Translations under genes and position numbers: made by a program
Shown: positions 26,902 to 35,479 of the stretch, piece after piece
Layout: each line of letters begins with the position of its first letter
Numbering within the stretch: the stretch's first letter is position 1
NCBI RefSeq assembly: GCF_014287435.1
Contig: NZ_JACOPG010000001.1
Location: 1-64,000 of the forward strand
DNA from: Roseburia lenta
Lineage (GTDB): Bacteria > Bacillota > Clostridia > Lachnospirales > Lachnospiraceae
Length of the DNA stretch: 64,000 nt
Reading direction: 5' to 3'
The notes under the pieces: model-generated
The model's database searches: none
What the model saw: only the letters and a program-made list of their open reading frames with translations
What the model was told of the DNA's origin: nothing

Positions 26902-27663
26902 ATGGGACTTACCGTATCAGGATATGATTCTTCCAGTATCAGCACATTGTTCTCCAGTTTGAACAGTTCGAGCAGCAGTGGTGGATCATCTCTTTCCTCT
27001 ATGACCAGTCTTTTAGGGGAATACAATAGTATCCAATCAGGATCTTATTTTAAACTGCTTCGCTCTTATTACACACCAAAGAACGGAACAGATACAACGA
27101 CAACGACCGATAAGGACAAGTTACAGACGACGGACAAGCAGATGGCAGAGTGGAAAAGCGATGCTACCGAACTGTCGGATGCGGCGAATACACTTTTGAA
27201 AAAGGGAACCGATTCCTTATTCAGCAAGGTTGAACAAAAGGATGCGGATGGCAAGACCACCTATGGTTATGATACAGACAAGATTTACTCAGCGGTCAAG
27301 AAGTTTGCTGATGCCTACAATGACATGATCGATAGTGGCGACGGTGCCAGTCTTTCCGGTGTACGCTCTGCGGTATCCGGCATGGAGGGATTGACTTCTG
27401 CCAATTCTTCTATCTTAAAGAGCATTGGTATCAGTGTAGGTAGCAATGGGCATTTGTCTGTGGATGAGGCGACTTTTAAAAAGTCAGATATGACGGTTGC
27501 CAAGTCTTTATTCCAGACATCCGGCGGCTATGGCTATCAGATTTCTGCAAAGGCTTCTATGGTCAGAAGCAGTGTACTTTCACAGGCTTCCGGCGGTTCT
27601 TATACCAGAACGGGTGCCATTTCCATGAATGACCTTATGTCGACCTATAGTTCTTATATTTAA
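26902..27663 (+). CDS. FliD-like C-terminal-domain protein, Ser-rich
   Basis: 253 residues. A Ser/Gly-rich N-terminus (about 7-40) is followed by a Thr-rich linker and helices. The C-terminal half (VKKFADAYNDMID, SILKSIGISVGSNGHLSVDEATFKK, QTSGGYGYQISAKAS) matches the pattern of the C-terminal region of the flagellar cap protein FliD, but the protein is about half FliD length and lacks the rest. Start at 26902 has AAAGGAG 8 bases upstream; GTG and ATG at 26893/26896 are too close. No signal peptide, so if exported it would need a flagellar-type system. Role unknown. Confidence 0.75.
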   Translation: MGLTVSGYDSSSISTLFSSLNSSSSSGGSSLSSMTSLLGEYNSIQSGSYFKLLRSYYTPKNGTDTTTTTDKDKLQTTDKQMAEWKSDATELSDAANTLLKKGTDSLFSKVEQKDADGKTTYGYDTDKIYSAVKKFADAYNDMIDSGDGASLSGVRSAVSGMEGLTSANSSILKSIGISVGSNGHLSVDEATFKKSDMTVAKSLFQTSGGYGYQISAKASMVRSSVLSQASGGSYTRTGAISMNDLMSTYSSYI

Positions 27664-27674
27664 TATGATTGATG

Positions 27675-27714
27675 ATAGAGCCGGACTCCGGAAAGGGGAC
27701 TGGCTCTATTTTTT
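27675..27714 (+). terminator. Rho-independent terminator
   Basis: ATAGAGCC (27675-27682) pairs with GGCTCTAT (27702-27709), followed by a T-run. Ends the FliD-like gene. Confidence 0.85.
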
Positions 27715-27755
27715 ATGTAATAGGAAATTCCACTGATACTTATAAATGAAAGACG

Positions 27756-27825
27756 TGTGATAAGACAGACTAATCAATCACATTAGGAAAAGCGCATAGT
27801 AAAAAACGGCGCGATACGTTATAAT
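27756..27825 (+). promoter_or_regulatory. probable promoter region of the purine genes with an inverted repeat
   Basis: A clear -10, TATAAT (27820-27825), lies about 55 bases before the IMP cyclohydrolase start, without a good -35. Upstream is a perfect inverted repeat, TGTGAT (27756-27761) and ATCACA (27777-27782), which could be an operator. I find no match to the purine riboswitch core here. Confidence 0.4.
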
Positions 27826-27880
27826 CATCTTATGTAACAAGCCATATAGCATAGACTAGAAAATTTTAGGAGGTTATTTC

Positions 27881-28594
27881 ATGGAAATGTTATCATTAGA
27901 AGCGGAATTACAGTCAAATGCCTACCCGGGCAGAGGTATCGTGATCGGTAAGACACCGGATGGCACGAAGGCAGTGACCGCCTATTTTATCATGGGCAGA
28001 AGTGAGAACAGCCGTAATCGTGTATTTGTAGAGGACGGAGAAGGCATTCGCACACAGGCATTTGATCCATCCAAGTTGAGTGATCCAAGTCTGATCATCT
28101 ATGCGCCTGTCCGCGTGCTTGGCAACAAGACCATCGTTACCAATGGCGACCAGACAGATACGATCTATGAACTCATGGACAAGCAGATGACATTTGAGCA
28201 GTCCCTGCGTACCAGAGAGTTTGAGCCGGACGGACCAAACTACACTCCTAGAATTTCAGGTATCATGCATATCAAGGACGGAAAATACAATTACGCCATG
28301 TCTATTTTAAAGAGTAACAATGGCAATCCGGATGCCTGTAATCGTTATACCTTTGCCTATGAAAATCCGGTCGCAGGCGAGGGACATTTTATCCATACTT
28401 ACAAGTGTGACGGCAATCCACTTCCGAGTTTTGAAGGAGAGCCGAAACTGGTTGCCATCGAAGACGATATGGATGCTTTTGCAGACAAGATCTGGAAGTC
28501 TTTAAATGAGGACAATAAAGTTTCTCTGTTTGTTCGTTATATCGATATTGCAACAGGAAAATATGAGTCAAAGATCATCAACAAGAACAAGTAG
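27881..28594 (+). CDS. IMP cyclohydrolase, PurO-like
   Basis: Probably closes FAICAR to IMP, the last step of purine synthesis. The 237-residue protein resembles the archaeal PurO family (NAYPGRGIVIG, YFIMGRSENSRNRVF, DPSLIIYAPVR, NYTPRISGI) and has nothing of the PurH N-terminal cyclohydrolase domain. It is followed 31 bases later by a stand-alone AICAR formyltransferase, which supplies FAICAR; this adjacency strongly supports the call. Confidence 0.88.
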   Translation: MEMLSLEAELQSNAYPGRGIVIGKTPDGTKAVTAYFIMGRSENSRNRVFVEDGEGIRTQAFDPSKLSDPSLIIYAPVRVLGNKTIVTNGDQTDTIYELMDKQMTFEQSLRTREFEPDGPNYTPRISGIMHIKDGKYNYAMSILKSNNGNPDACNRYTFAYENPVAGEGHFIHTYKCDGNPLPSFEGEPKLVAIEDDMDAFADKIWKSLNEDNKVSLFVRYIDIATGKYESKIINKNK

Positions 28595-28625
28595 ATAGTA
28601 TTGATTATATAAAGGGGACGAAAAT

Positions 28626-29804
28626 ATGCAGGAATTAGAATTAAAATATGGATGCAATCCAAATCAGAAACCATCACGTATCTATATGGAAGAGGGCGAA
28701 CTGCCGATCAAGGTGCTTTGCGGTAAGCCGGGATATATCAATTTCTTGGATGCTTTTAATGGCTGGCAGTTAGTCAGAGAATTAAAGCGTGCAACAGGTC
28801 TTGCTGCAGCAACATCTTTTAAACATGTTTCTCCGGCGGGCGCAGCCGTAGGACTGCCGCTTTCTGACGTAGAGCGAAAAATCTACTGGGTAGACGATAT
28901 GGATATGGAATTTACCCCGCTTGCCAATGCCTATGCCAGAGCCAGAGGGGCTGACCGTATGTCATCTTTCGGTGATTTTATTTCATTGTCCGATGTATGT
29001 GACAAGGCAACCGCACTTTTGATCAAGCGAGAGGTGTCTGACGGTGTCATCGCACCGGGCTATACGGATGAGGCGTTGGAGATCTTAAAGCAAAAGAAAA
29101 AGGGCAATTATAATGTGATCGAGATCGACCCGGATTATGAGCCAAAGAAGATCGAGAGAAAAGAAGTCTTTGGCGTTACGTTTGAGCAGGGAAGAAATGA
29201 ACTGGTCATTGATGACGATTTCTTCTCCAATATCGTGACCGAAAATAAGGAACTTCCGGAGCAGGCAAAGATCGATCTGGCACTTGCCATGATCACTTTG
29301 AAATACACGCAGTCCAACTCTGTATGCTACGCAAAGGACGGACAGGCAATCGGTATCGGAGCCGGTCAGCAGTCACGTATCCACTGCACACGTCTGGCAG
29401 GAAGCAAGGCAGATAACTGGTGGCTGCGCCAGTCTCCACAGGTGCTGGGACTGCAATTTGTAGACGGTATCCGTCGTGCAGATAGAGATAATGCCATTGA
29501 TCTGTATATCGGCGAGGATTATATGGATGTGCTTGCGGATGGCGAATGGGAAAAGATCTTTAAGGTAAAACCGGAGGTCTTTACCAGAGAAGAAAAGAGA
29601 GCATGGCTGGATAAGAACACAGGCGTTGCTTTAGGATCCGACGCCTTCTTCCCATTTGGGGATAATATCGAAAGAGCCCATAAGAGCGGTGTGGCATATG
29701 TTGCACAGCCGGGCGGATCTATCCGCGACGATCATGTGATCGCAACCTGTAACAAATATGGTATGACGATGGCGTTTACCGGCATCCGTCTTTTCCATCA
29801 CTAA
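28626..29804 (+). CDS. phosphoribosylaminoimidazolecarboxamide (AICAR) formyltransferase, stand-alone
   Basis: Transfers a formyl group from 10-formyl-tetrahydrofolate to AICAR. 392 residues corresponding to the C-terminal half of PurH only: LKYGCNPNQKP near the N-terminus, SFKHVSPAGAAVG, the TLKYTQSNSVCYAKDGQAIGIGAGQQSR segment with the catalytic Lys and His environment, and DAFFPFGDNIERAH. The missing cyclohydrolase activity is provided by the preceding gene. AICAR also arises from HisF, encoded upstream. Confidence 0.93.
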   Translation: MQELELKYGCNPNQKPSRIYMEEGELPIKVLCGKPGYINFLDAFNGWQLVRELKRATGLAAATSFKHVSPAGAAVGLPLSDVERKIYWVDDMDMEFTPLANAYARARGADRMSSFGDFISLSDVCDKATALLIKREVSDGVIAPGYTDEALEILKQKKKGNYNVIEIDPDYEPKKIERKEVFGVTFEQGRNELVIDDDFFSNIVTENKELPEQAKIDLALAMITLKYTQSNSVCYAKDGQAIGIGAGQQSRIHCTRLAGSKADNWWLRQSPQVLGLQFVDGIRRADRDNAIDLYIGEDYMDVLADGEWEKIFKVKPEVFTREEKRAWLDKNTGVALGSDAFFPFGDNIERAHKSGVAYVAQPGGSIRDDHVIATCNKYGMTMAFTGIRLFHH

Positions 29805-29820
29805 TCAGAAATTTTTCAGT

Positions 29821-29858
29821 GGGGACGTTCCTTTTGCCATAAGGAGTGTCCCCTTTTT
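29821..29858 (+). terminator. terminator between the purine genes and tmcAL
   Basis: GGGGAC (29821-29826) pairs with GTCCCC (29848-29853), with inner pairing TCCTT/AAGGA, followed by TTTTT that runs into the tmcAL stop codon. It is a good + strand terminator; the - strand lacks a matching T-run. Confidence 0.85.
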
Positions 29859-31098
29859 ATGAAAACTTTCTGGTATATTCATTTGGAAAAAACTGTCCGG
29901 TCTTATTGGAAAGCATCATGCGATAAACATCCGATGCAAAGATGTCCTTATCCAAAAGGTGCATGGCCTCCGGTGAGAGGAGTCCCTTGGCATTCTGGGG
30001 GCTTGTGATTAGAGGAACAGTTCCGTTTTTTTTGATCTGTTTTAATAAAGGACGACCATTATCTGAAAAACCTAAAATGCGTAGATATGGCGCCAGTTCT
30101 TTTGCATCGAGAGGGCAAGTATCGTTTGGCAGGAGCATATCCTGCTTTTTTATATCCAAAAGAATATGGCATAAAACGCGGGAGATCCTGCTATAGGCAA
30201 GATCTTTGGATTTTAACAGTTGACAGAAAGAATGAAAACTTGCAAATAAATGTCGATTCTGCAAGATTTTATTCGAAATATCAAAATTAGAATCGGCGAT
30301 CTCTGTAAAGTCCTGCGTTTCCGTCAATGCATAGTGCAACAGAAGCGAAGTGTCATCTGCAAAAAGAAATTGTCCGTCATGGATCAATTCTTTCACAGAA
30401 GCATGCAAGGCTTCCGGAATCTGGTCTAAAAGCAGGGCAAGTTCCTGGTCGCTCATCTGCGGATGGTCTGCCAGAAAATGCCGGATGCCGGAGGCAGATG
30501 CCATGTCCTCATCCAGAGAGGTTTCGTGATAGCCGGCACCCTGTCTTTGCAGACAAAGGGGTGTCATGGAAGAATCTAAGCGGGAGAGAGCCCCTAGATA
30601 TTCTATGGCTAAGATATTGTTGGGCTGGGCTAAGATCTCGGCATAGGCAGGATTTTCTATGGCTTTTGCGCGGGCAGCGGCATAGGAGGATCCCCCCTGC
30701 AAAGCCTGGCGCAGGAGCGCCTGATAGGCAGGGGATTCTTCAGATAGCCTGTCTGCGATATTTTTTAAAGCCGCAAGATCAGGACATTCGCTGCCGAATA
30801 AGAGGGTATCCACCAGCCCTGCATTTTGCAAAAGAGCCACACCGCCGGTAGCAAAGACCTGGGCACTGGCGGTCGCATAGACGACCGGAAGTTCCAAGAC
30901 CAGGTCGGCACCGCAGGCAAGGGCATGGCCTGCCCGGCTGTACTTGTCAAAAAGTGCCGGCGTGCCACGCTGGGTAAAAGGACCGCTCATAGCAACGATC
31001 ACATAGTCTGCGCCGAGCCTTTCTTTGGCATAGCGGATTTGGTATGCATGTCCTTTATGGAATGGATTGTATTCTGCAATGATGCCTACGACTTTCAT
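29857..31098 (-). CDS. tmcAL: tRNA(Met) cytidine acetate ligase TmcAL
   Basis: Acetylates the wobble cytidine of elongator tRNA-Met using acetate and ATP. 413 residues with the nucleotidyltransferase signature NPFHKGH near the N-terminus, SGPFTQRG, and the family's LPNNILAIEYL-like segment. The start at 31098 follows AAGGAGACC by 4 bases; the in-frame ATG at 31179 would add 27 unconserved residues. It is the only - strand gene, divergent from ackA, which turns acetyl-phosphate to acetate, TmcAL's substrate. Confidence 0.93.
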   Translation of the reverse strand: MKVVGIIAEYNPFHKGHAYQIRYAKERLGADYVIVAMSGPFTQRGTPALFDKYSRAGHALACGADLVLELPVVYATASAQVFATGGVALLQNAGLVDTLLFGSECPDLAALKNIADRLSEESPAYQALLRQALQGGSSYAAARAKAIENPAYAEILAQPNNILAIEYLGALSRLDSSMTPLCLQRQGAGYHETSLDEDMASASGIRHFLADHPQMSDQELALLLDQIPEALHASVKELIHDGQFLFADDTSLLLHYALTETQDFTEIADSNFDISNKILQNRHLFASFHSFCQLLKSKDLAYSRISRVLCHILLDIKKQDMLLPNDTCPLDAKELAPYLRILGFSDNGRPLLKQIKKNGTVPLITSPQNAKGLLSPEAMHLLDKDIFASDVYRMMLSNKTGQFFPNEYTRKFS

Positions 31099-31223
31099 GT
31101 ATGGTCTCCTTGAAGATAAATGCAATATTGATATTAAAACGATAGCATAAAGGCGATCGGGCGACAAGCGACAAATCATATTCTGCCATGCAGATTGAAC
31201 TTAAATAAATCCATACTGGTATC

Positions 31224-31252
31224 TTGTACCAAAAAATATTTGATAGTATAAT
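31224..31252 (+). promoter_or_regulatory. promoter of ackA
   Basis: TTGTAC (31224-31229) and TATAAT (31247-31252) with 17-base spacing. A small inverted repeat, TGGTA (31217-31221) and TACCA (31227-31231), overlaps the -35 and could be an operator. Confidence 0.65.
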
Positions 31253-31308
31253 AGATTTAAGTTTGGGCTTGTCCCAAGAAAAGGAAATAAGAAATGGAGA
31301 GATAAACG

Positions 31309-32505
31309 ATGAATATTTTAGTTATCAACTGTGGAAGTTCTTCTTTGAAGTATCAGCTCATTGATTCTGAAAGCGAATCTGTACTTGCAAAGGGACTTTG
31401 TGAACGTATCGGTATTGACGGCAGACTTGTATATCAGAAGACCGGTCTGGATAAGGAGATCACTGAGACAGATATGCCAACACATAAGCAGGCAATCCAA
31501 CTTGTGATCGAGGCACTTATCAACGACAAGACAGGCGCGATCAAGAGCCTGGAGGAGATTGATGCCGTTGGACACCGTGTCGTACATGGCGGAGAAAAGT
31601 TCGCATCTTCCGTTGTACTTACCGATGAAGTATTAAAGACCATCGAAGAGTGTAATGATCTTGCACCGCTGCATAATCCGGCAAACCTGATCGGTATCAA
31701 TGCCTGCAAGGAACTTATGCCAAACGTACCTATGGTAGGTGTTTTTGATACTGCTTTCCATCAGACCATGCCGAGAAAGGCTTATCTGTACGGACTTCCA
31801 TATGAATATTATGAGAAGTATGCAGTAAGACGTTATGGTTTCCACGGAACCAGCCATAGTTTCGTATCTAAGAGATGTGCAGAGTACTTAGACATGGATC
31901 TGAAAAATTCCAAGATCATCGTAGCACACCTTGGAAACGGCGCATCTATCAGTGCTGTTTTAAACGGCGAGTGTGTAGACACTTCCATGGGACTGACCCC
32001 GCTTGAAGGTCTTGTCATGGGAACCCGTTCTGGTGATATTGATCCGGCAATCATGGAGTTCATCGCAAAGAAAGAAAACTTAAACATCGAAGAGATGGTT
32101 ACTGTATTAAATAAGAAGTCCGGTCTTTCCGGTATGACAAAGGGCGGATCCAGCGACTTCCGTGATCTGCAGGCTGAGATCAAGGCTGGCAACCAGTTGG
32201 CAGCAGACGCTGTTGAAGTATTCTGTTATCGTGTAGCAAAATACATCGGTTCTTATGTAGCAGCCATGAATGGTGTGGATGCCATCGCATTTACCGCCGG
32301 TATCGGTGAAAATGTTGCACTTGTCCGCCGCAAGGTATGCGAATACTTAGGTTATCTTGGTATCGCTATTGATGAGGAGACCAACCTTAAGACTTTCGGT
32401 GATGAAGTTACCTTATCTACACCGGACAGCAAGGTTAAGGTATGCGTGATCCCTACCAACGAAGAACTTGCTATTGCAAGAGAAACGGTAGCACTTGTAA
32501 AATAA
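31309..32505 (+). CDS. ackA: acetate kinase
   Basis: Interconverts acetyl-phosphate plus ADP and acetate plus ATP, a main energy step in fermenting clostridia. 398 residues, full length, with NCGSSSLKYQL at the N-terminus, GHRVVHGG, the FHGTSHSFVS and AHLGNGAS phosphate-binding motifs, TRSGDIDP and TAGIGEN. Phosphotransacetylase is not adjacent in the window. Confidence 0.98.
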   Translation: MNILVINCGSSSLKYQLIDSESESVLAKGLCERIGIDGRLVYQKTGLDKEITETDMPTHKQAIQLVIEALINDKTGAIKSLEEIDAVGHRVVHGGEKFASSVVLTDEVLKTIEECNDLAPLHNPANLIGINACKELMPNVPMVGVFDTAFHQTMPRKAYLYGLPYEYYEKYAVRRYGFHGTSHSFVSKRCAEYLDMDLKNSKIIVAHLGNGASISAVLNGECVDTSMGLTPLEGLVMGTRSGDIDPAIMEFIAKKENLNIEEMVTVLNKKSGLSGMTKGGSSDFRDLQAEIKAGNQLAADAVEVFCYRVAKYIGSYVAAMNGVDAIAFTAGIGENVALVRRKVCEYLGYLGIAIDEETNLKTFGDEVTLSTPDSKVKVCVIPTNEELAIARETVALVK

Positions 32506-32525
32506 GAAATAGGGCGAAAAAGTTG

Positions 32526-32554
32526 TTGACAAGCGCCTGACATCTATGTATAAT
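32526..32554 (+). promoter_or_regulatory. strong consensus promoter for DUF177-rpmF
   Basis: TTGACA (32526-32531) and TATAAT (32549-32554) with exactly 17 bases between: a perfect sigma-A consensus, 25 bases before the start codon. Confidence 0.85.
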
Positions 32555-32579
32555 AGTTTGAGTGTGAATAGGAGAGACT

Positions 32580-33104
32580 ATGAAGTTTGATATTTTAGAT
32601 GTCATTTCTACAGCCGATAAGAAACGGGAGATACCTGTTACAACAGAGATGTCAGAAGTTTCTGTGAGCGGAGGAAGATTTCCTATTACCGACATTAAGC
32701 CATTCAGTATATGTCTGACAAATGATAACAATAAGCAATTATTGATTTCAGGTGACACTACTCTGGATGTGGTAGTTCCGTGTGATCGATGTCTGTCGGA
32801 TGTCGATGTTACACTCCGGATTGCCATTGATCGCAAGGTTATGCTTGCAGATGGTCATGTGCAATTTGCAGAGGACGAGGAAAATACCTTTCTGGAGGAA
32901 CATGAGTTAGATGTTGACAGACTGATTTATGACGAAATCTTGGTGAACTGGCCGACAAAAGTCTTGTGTAAGGATGATTGCAAGGGTATTTGCCCGGTGT
33001 GTGGTCAGAATTTGAACCAGCAGGACTGCGGATGTGATCGTCAGGTAATAGATCCAAGAATGGCAAAGTTCCAAGATATCTTTAATGAATTTAAGGAGGT
33101 GTGA
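32580..33104 (+). CDS. DUF177 (YceD family) protein
   Basis: 174 residues. YceD proteins are almost always encoded just before rpmF and are linked to rRNA/ribosome accumulation, though the mechanism is unsettled. Cysteine pairs are visible at CDRC in the middle and in the C-terminal CKDDCKGICPVCG...CGC cluster, suggesting zinc binding. rpmF follows at 6 bases, as in other bacteria. Confidence 0.92.
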   Translation: MKFDILDVISTADKKREIPVTTEMSEVSVSGGRFPITDIKPFSICLTNDNNKQLLISGDTTLDVVVPCDRCLSDVDVTLRIAIDRKVMLADGHVQFAEDEENTFLEEHELDVDRLIYDEILVNWPTKVLCKDDCKGICPVCGQNLNQQDCGCDRQVIDPRMAKFQDIFNEFKEV

Positions 33105-33110
33105 CCCGAT

Positions 33111-33290
33111 ATGTCAATTTGTCCAAAGAATAAGTCTTCTAAGGGTAGAAGAGATAAGAGAAGAGCAAACTGGAAGATGACAGCTCCTACATTAGTAAAA
33201 TGTAGCAAGTGTGGAGAGTTAATGGTTCCACATAGAGTTTGTAAGAACTGCGGTTCCTACAATAAGAAAGAGATCATCGCTCAGGACTAA
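33111..33290 (+). CDS. rpmF: 50S ribosomal protein L32
   Basis: 59-residue basic protein of the large ribosomal subunit. The sequence begins MSICPKNKSSKGRRDKRRA and contains CSKC and CKNC, the zinc-binding (C+) form of L32. GGAGGT lies 10 bases upstream. The gene is followed by a strong terminator. It is easily missed because of its size. Confidence 0.97.
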   Translation: MSICPKNKSSKGRRDKRRANWKMTAPTLVKCSKCGELMVPHRVCKNCGSYNKKEIIAQD

Positions 33291-33302
33291 GATGAAACAG
33301 GA

Positions 33303-33334
33303 GGCTTTCCGACTACGGAAAGCCTTATTTTTTT
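33303..33334 (+). terminator. Rho-independent terminator after rpmF
   Basis: GGCTTTCCG (33303-33311) pairs with CGGAAAGCC (33316-33324), followed by TTATTTTTTT. Confidence 0.92.
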
Positions 33335-33359
33335 GCTCCTTTTCTGGGGAGATTTGGTG

Positions 33360-33388
33360 TTGATTTATAGGTACACTTATAGTATATT
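33360..33388 (+). promoter_or_regulatory. promoter of plsX, with palindromic leader element
   Basis: TTGATT (33360-33365) and TATATT (33383-33388) with 17-base spacing. Just downstream is ATGCAT-TTTT-ATGCAT, a perfect small palindrome between the promoter and the ribosome-binding site. It could be an operator for a lipid-synthesis regulator, but it does not look like a FapR site. Confidence 0.6.
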
Positions 33389-33429
33389 TTTCTTATGATG
33401 CATTTTTATGCATAGGAGGAAGGCGTATC

Positions 33430-34449
33430 ATGGATAATATAAAAGTCGTAGCAGTAGATGCTATGGGTGGTGATAACGCGCCGGTAGAGATCGTCAAGGG
33501 ATGTGTAGAGGCAGTCAAGGAGCGGGAAGACATCAAAGTCCTTTTGGTGGGGCTTGCAGATGTGGTTCAGGCAGAACTGACCAAATACACCTATCCGACA
33601 GACCGCATCGAGGTCGTGCCGGCAAGTCAGGTTATCGAGACAGCAGAACCACCGGTTATGGCAATACGCAAAAAGAAAGATTCATCGATCGTTGTGGCAT
33701 TAAAACTGGTCAAGGAAGGCAAGGTGGATGGCTTTGTTTCCGCAGGCAGTTCCGGGGCGGTCTTAGTGGGCGGACAAGTGATCGTTGGTAAGATCAAGGG
33801 CGTAGAACGTGCACCTTTGGCACCATTGATACCGACCAAGAAAGGCGTATCGCTTCTGATCGATTGTGGAGCCAATGTGGATGCGAGATCTTCCCATCTG
33901 GTACAGTTTGCGCGTATGGGATCAATCTACATGGAGCATGTCGTAGGTATCCCGAATCCGAAAGTTGCCATTGTCAATATTGGCGCTGAGGAAGAAAAAG
34001 GAAATGCTTTAGTCAAGGAGACCTATCCTTTATTAAAAGAATGTAAGGACATCAATTTTATAGGAAGTATTGAGGCGAGAGATATTCCGTCGGGACAGGC
34101 GGATGTCATTGTCTGTGAGGCATTTGTGGGCAATGTGATCTTGAAATTATACGAGGGACTCAGTTCGACACTGATCGGTGTTATAAAGACAGGTTTGATG
34201 AGTACCTTAAGGAGCAAGATCGGAGCGGCACTGGCTTTGCCGGCTTTGAAGAACACCTTGAAGGCATTTGATGCATCCGCATATGGCGGAGCACCGCTTT
34301 TGGGTTTGAAGGGGCTGGTCGTTAAGACCCACGGCAGTTCCAAAGCAAAAGAGATCAAAAATTCAATTATTCAATGTGTGTCCTTTAAAGAACAGGATAT
34401 TAGTGGTAAAATACAAGCAAACATTTGCGTGGGAGATAAGACAGAATAG
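33430..34449 (+). CDS. plsX: phosphate acyltransferase PlsX
   Basis: Makes acyl-phosphate from acyl-ACP, the first committed step of the PlsX/PlsY route to phosphatidic acid. 339 residues with VAVDAMGGDNAP, the GFVSAGSSGA segment, LLIDCGANVD and CEAFVGNVILK. The acyl carrier protein gene is 15 bases downstream, and the partner PlsY is encoded at 54226. Confidence 0.97.
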   Translation: MDNIKVVAVDAMGGDNAPVEIVKGCVEAVKEREDIKVLLVGLADVVQAELTKYTYPTDRIEVVPASQVIETAEPPVMAIRKKKDSSIVVALKLVKEGKVDGFVSAGSSGAVLVGGQVIVGKIKGVERAPLAPLIPTKKGVSLLIDCGANVDARSSHLVQFARMGSIYMEHVVGIPNPKVAIVNIGAEEEKGNALVKETYPLLKECKDINFIGSIEARDIPSGQADVIVCEAFVGNVILKLYEGLSSTLIGVIKTGLMSTLRSKIGAALALPALKNTLKAFDASAYGGAPLLGLKGLVVKTHGSSKAKEIKNSIIQCVSFKEQDISGKIQANICVGDKTE

Positions 34450-34464
34450 AGGAGGTAATTCGAG

Positions 34465-34695
34465 ATGGAATTAGAAATGCTGAGAAAGGTCATTGCCGAG
34501 GTCTTGAATGTAGATCAGGCAGAGATCACAATGGATACCACATTTGTGGATGATCTTGGAGCAGATTCACTTGATGTTTTCCAGATTATTATGGGAATTG
34601 AAGAAGAACTTGACATTGAAGTGAATGTAGAAGAGGCTGAAAAGATCGTGACCGTTGGCGATGCTGTAGAATTGATCAAAAAGACGGTTGGTTAA
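34465..34695 (+). CDS. acpP: acyl carrier protein
   Basis: 76-residue acidic four-helix protein that carries growing fatty acids on phosphopantetheine. The attachment serine is in DLGADSLDVFQI. The ribosome-binding site GAGGAGGT is strong. A hairpin directly behind the gene separates it from rnc. Confidence 0.96.
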   Translation: MELEMLRKVIAEVLNVDQAEITMDTTFVDDLGADSLDVFQIIMGIEEELDIEVNVEEAEKIVTVGDAVELIKKTVG

Positions 34696-34716
34696 TCGAA
34701 CAGAATGTTAGATGAC

Positions 34717-34741
34717 AAAAGCCCTTGGTTCAAGGGCTTTT
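34717..34741 (+). terminator. intra-operon terminator/attenuator between acpP and rnc
   Basis: AAAAGCCCTTG (34717-34727) pairs perfectly with CAAGGGCTTTT (34731-34741) around a 3-base loop. The tail is short (TTTT within the stem), so partial read-through into rnc is likely; this would lower rnc relative to the abundant acpP mRNA. Confidence 0.7.
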
Positions 34742-34761
34742 GCTCTGTTAAGGAGAAAAAA

Positions 34762-35460
34762 GTGAAGACAATCAAAGAGTTTCAGGAAGTAATAGGATAT
34801 GAGTTTGAAAACGAAAGTTTATTGCGCCAGGCACTGACCCACAGTTCTTATGCGAATGAAAAGCATATGAAAAAGTTATCCGACAACGAACGGTTGGAAT
34901 TTTTGGGCGATGCTGTGCTTGAGGCTGTTTCCAGTGAATTTTTGTTTTTGAATTACAGGGATCTGCCGGAAGGAGATCTTACGAGACTTCGTGCAAGTAT
35001 GGTCTGTGAACCGACTCTTGCCTATTGTACCAAAGAGATCGATCTGGGATCTTATATCTATCTGGGCAAAGGAGAGGACATGACAGGGGGCAGGACCCGC
35101 AAATCGGTCTTGTCAGATGCCTTGGAGGCAGTGATCGGTGCTATCTTTTTGGATGGCGGTTTTGACGCTGCCAAAGCCTTTGTGCTCCGTTATATCATGA
35201 CGGATATTGAGCACAAGCGCATGTTTTATGACAGCAAGACCATTTTACAGGAAGTGTGTCAGGCAAAGTTCCACCAGAATGTGACCTATCATCTTCTGGG
35301 AGAGAGCGGACCGGATCACGCCAAAGTATTCCATGTGGATGTGACGGTGGGAGATCACAAATTGGGCGACGGCAGCGGCGGTACGAAAAAGGCAGCCGAG
35401 CAGGAAGCCGCTTATCATGGACTCTTGTATTTAAAGCGGCAGGAGAGTCAGAACAAATAG
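34762..35460 (+). CDS. rnc: ribonuclease III
   Basis: Cuts double-stranded RNA, notably rRNA precursors. 232 residues: the catalytic domain with ALTHSSYANE and the NERLEFLGDAVLE signature, a second acidic site in SDALEAVIGAIFLDGG, and a C-terminal dsRNA-binding domain (about 155-228, ending GGTKKAAEQEAAYHGL). Start is GTG at 34762, 6 bases after AAGGAG; an ATG at 34705 lies in front of the terminator hairpin and would add an unconserved segment. Confidence 0.95.
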   Translation: MKTIKEFQEVIGYEFENESLLRQALTHSSYANEKHMKKLSDNERLEFLGDAVLEAVSSEFLFLNYRDLPEGDLTRLRASMVCEPTLAYCTKEIDLGSYIYLGKGEDMTGGRTRKSVLSDALEAVIGAIFLDGGFDAAKAFVLRYIMTDIEHKRMFYDSKTILQEVCQAKFHQNVTYHLLGESGPDHAKVFHVDVTVGDHKLGDGSGGTKKAAEQEAAYHGLLYLKRQESQNK

Positions 35461-35479
35461 AAAGTTTTTGGGGAAGAAT

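Noticed and set aside
26472..27026. 184-codon open frame on the - strand spanning ung and the FliD-like gene
   Set aside because: Covers two well-supported + strand genes and their intergenic region, with no domain or start signal.
27716..27880. Purine riboswitch before the purine genes
   Set aside because: The conserved three-way junction sequences of the purine aptamer are not found; only a -10 element and an inverted repeat are seen.
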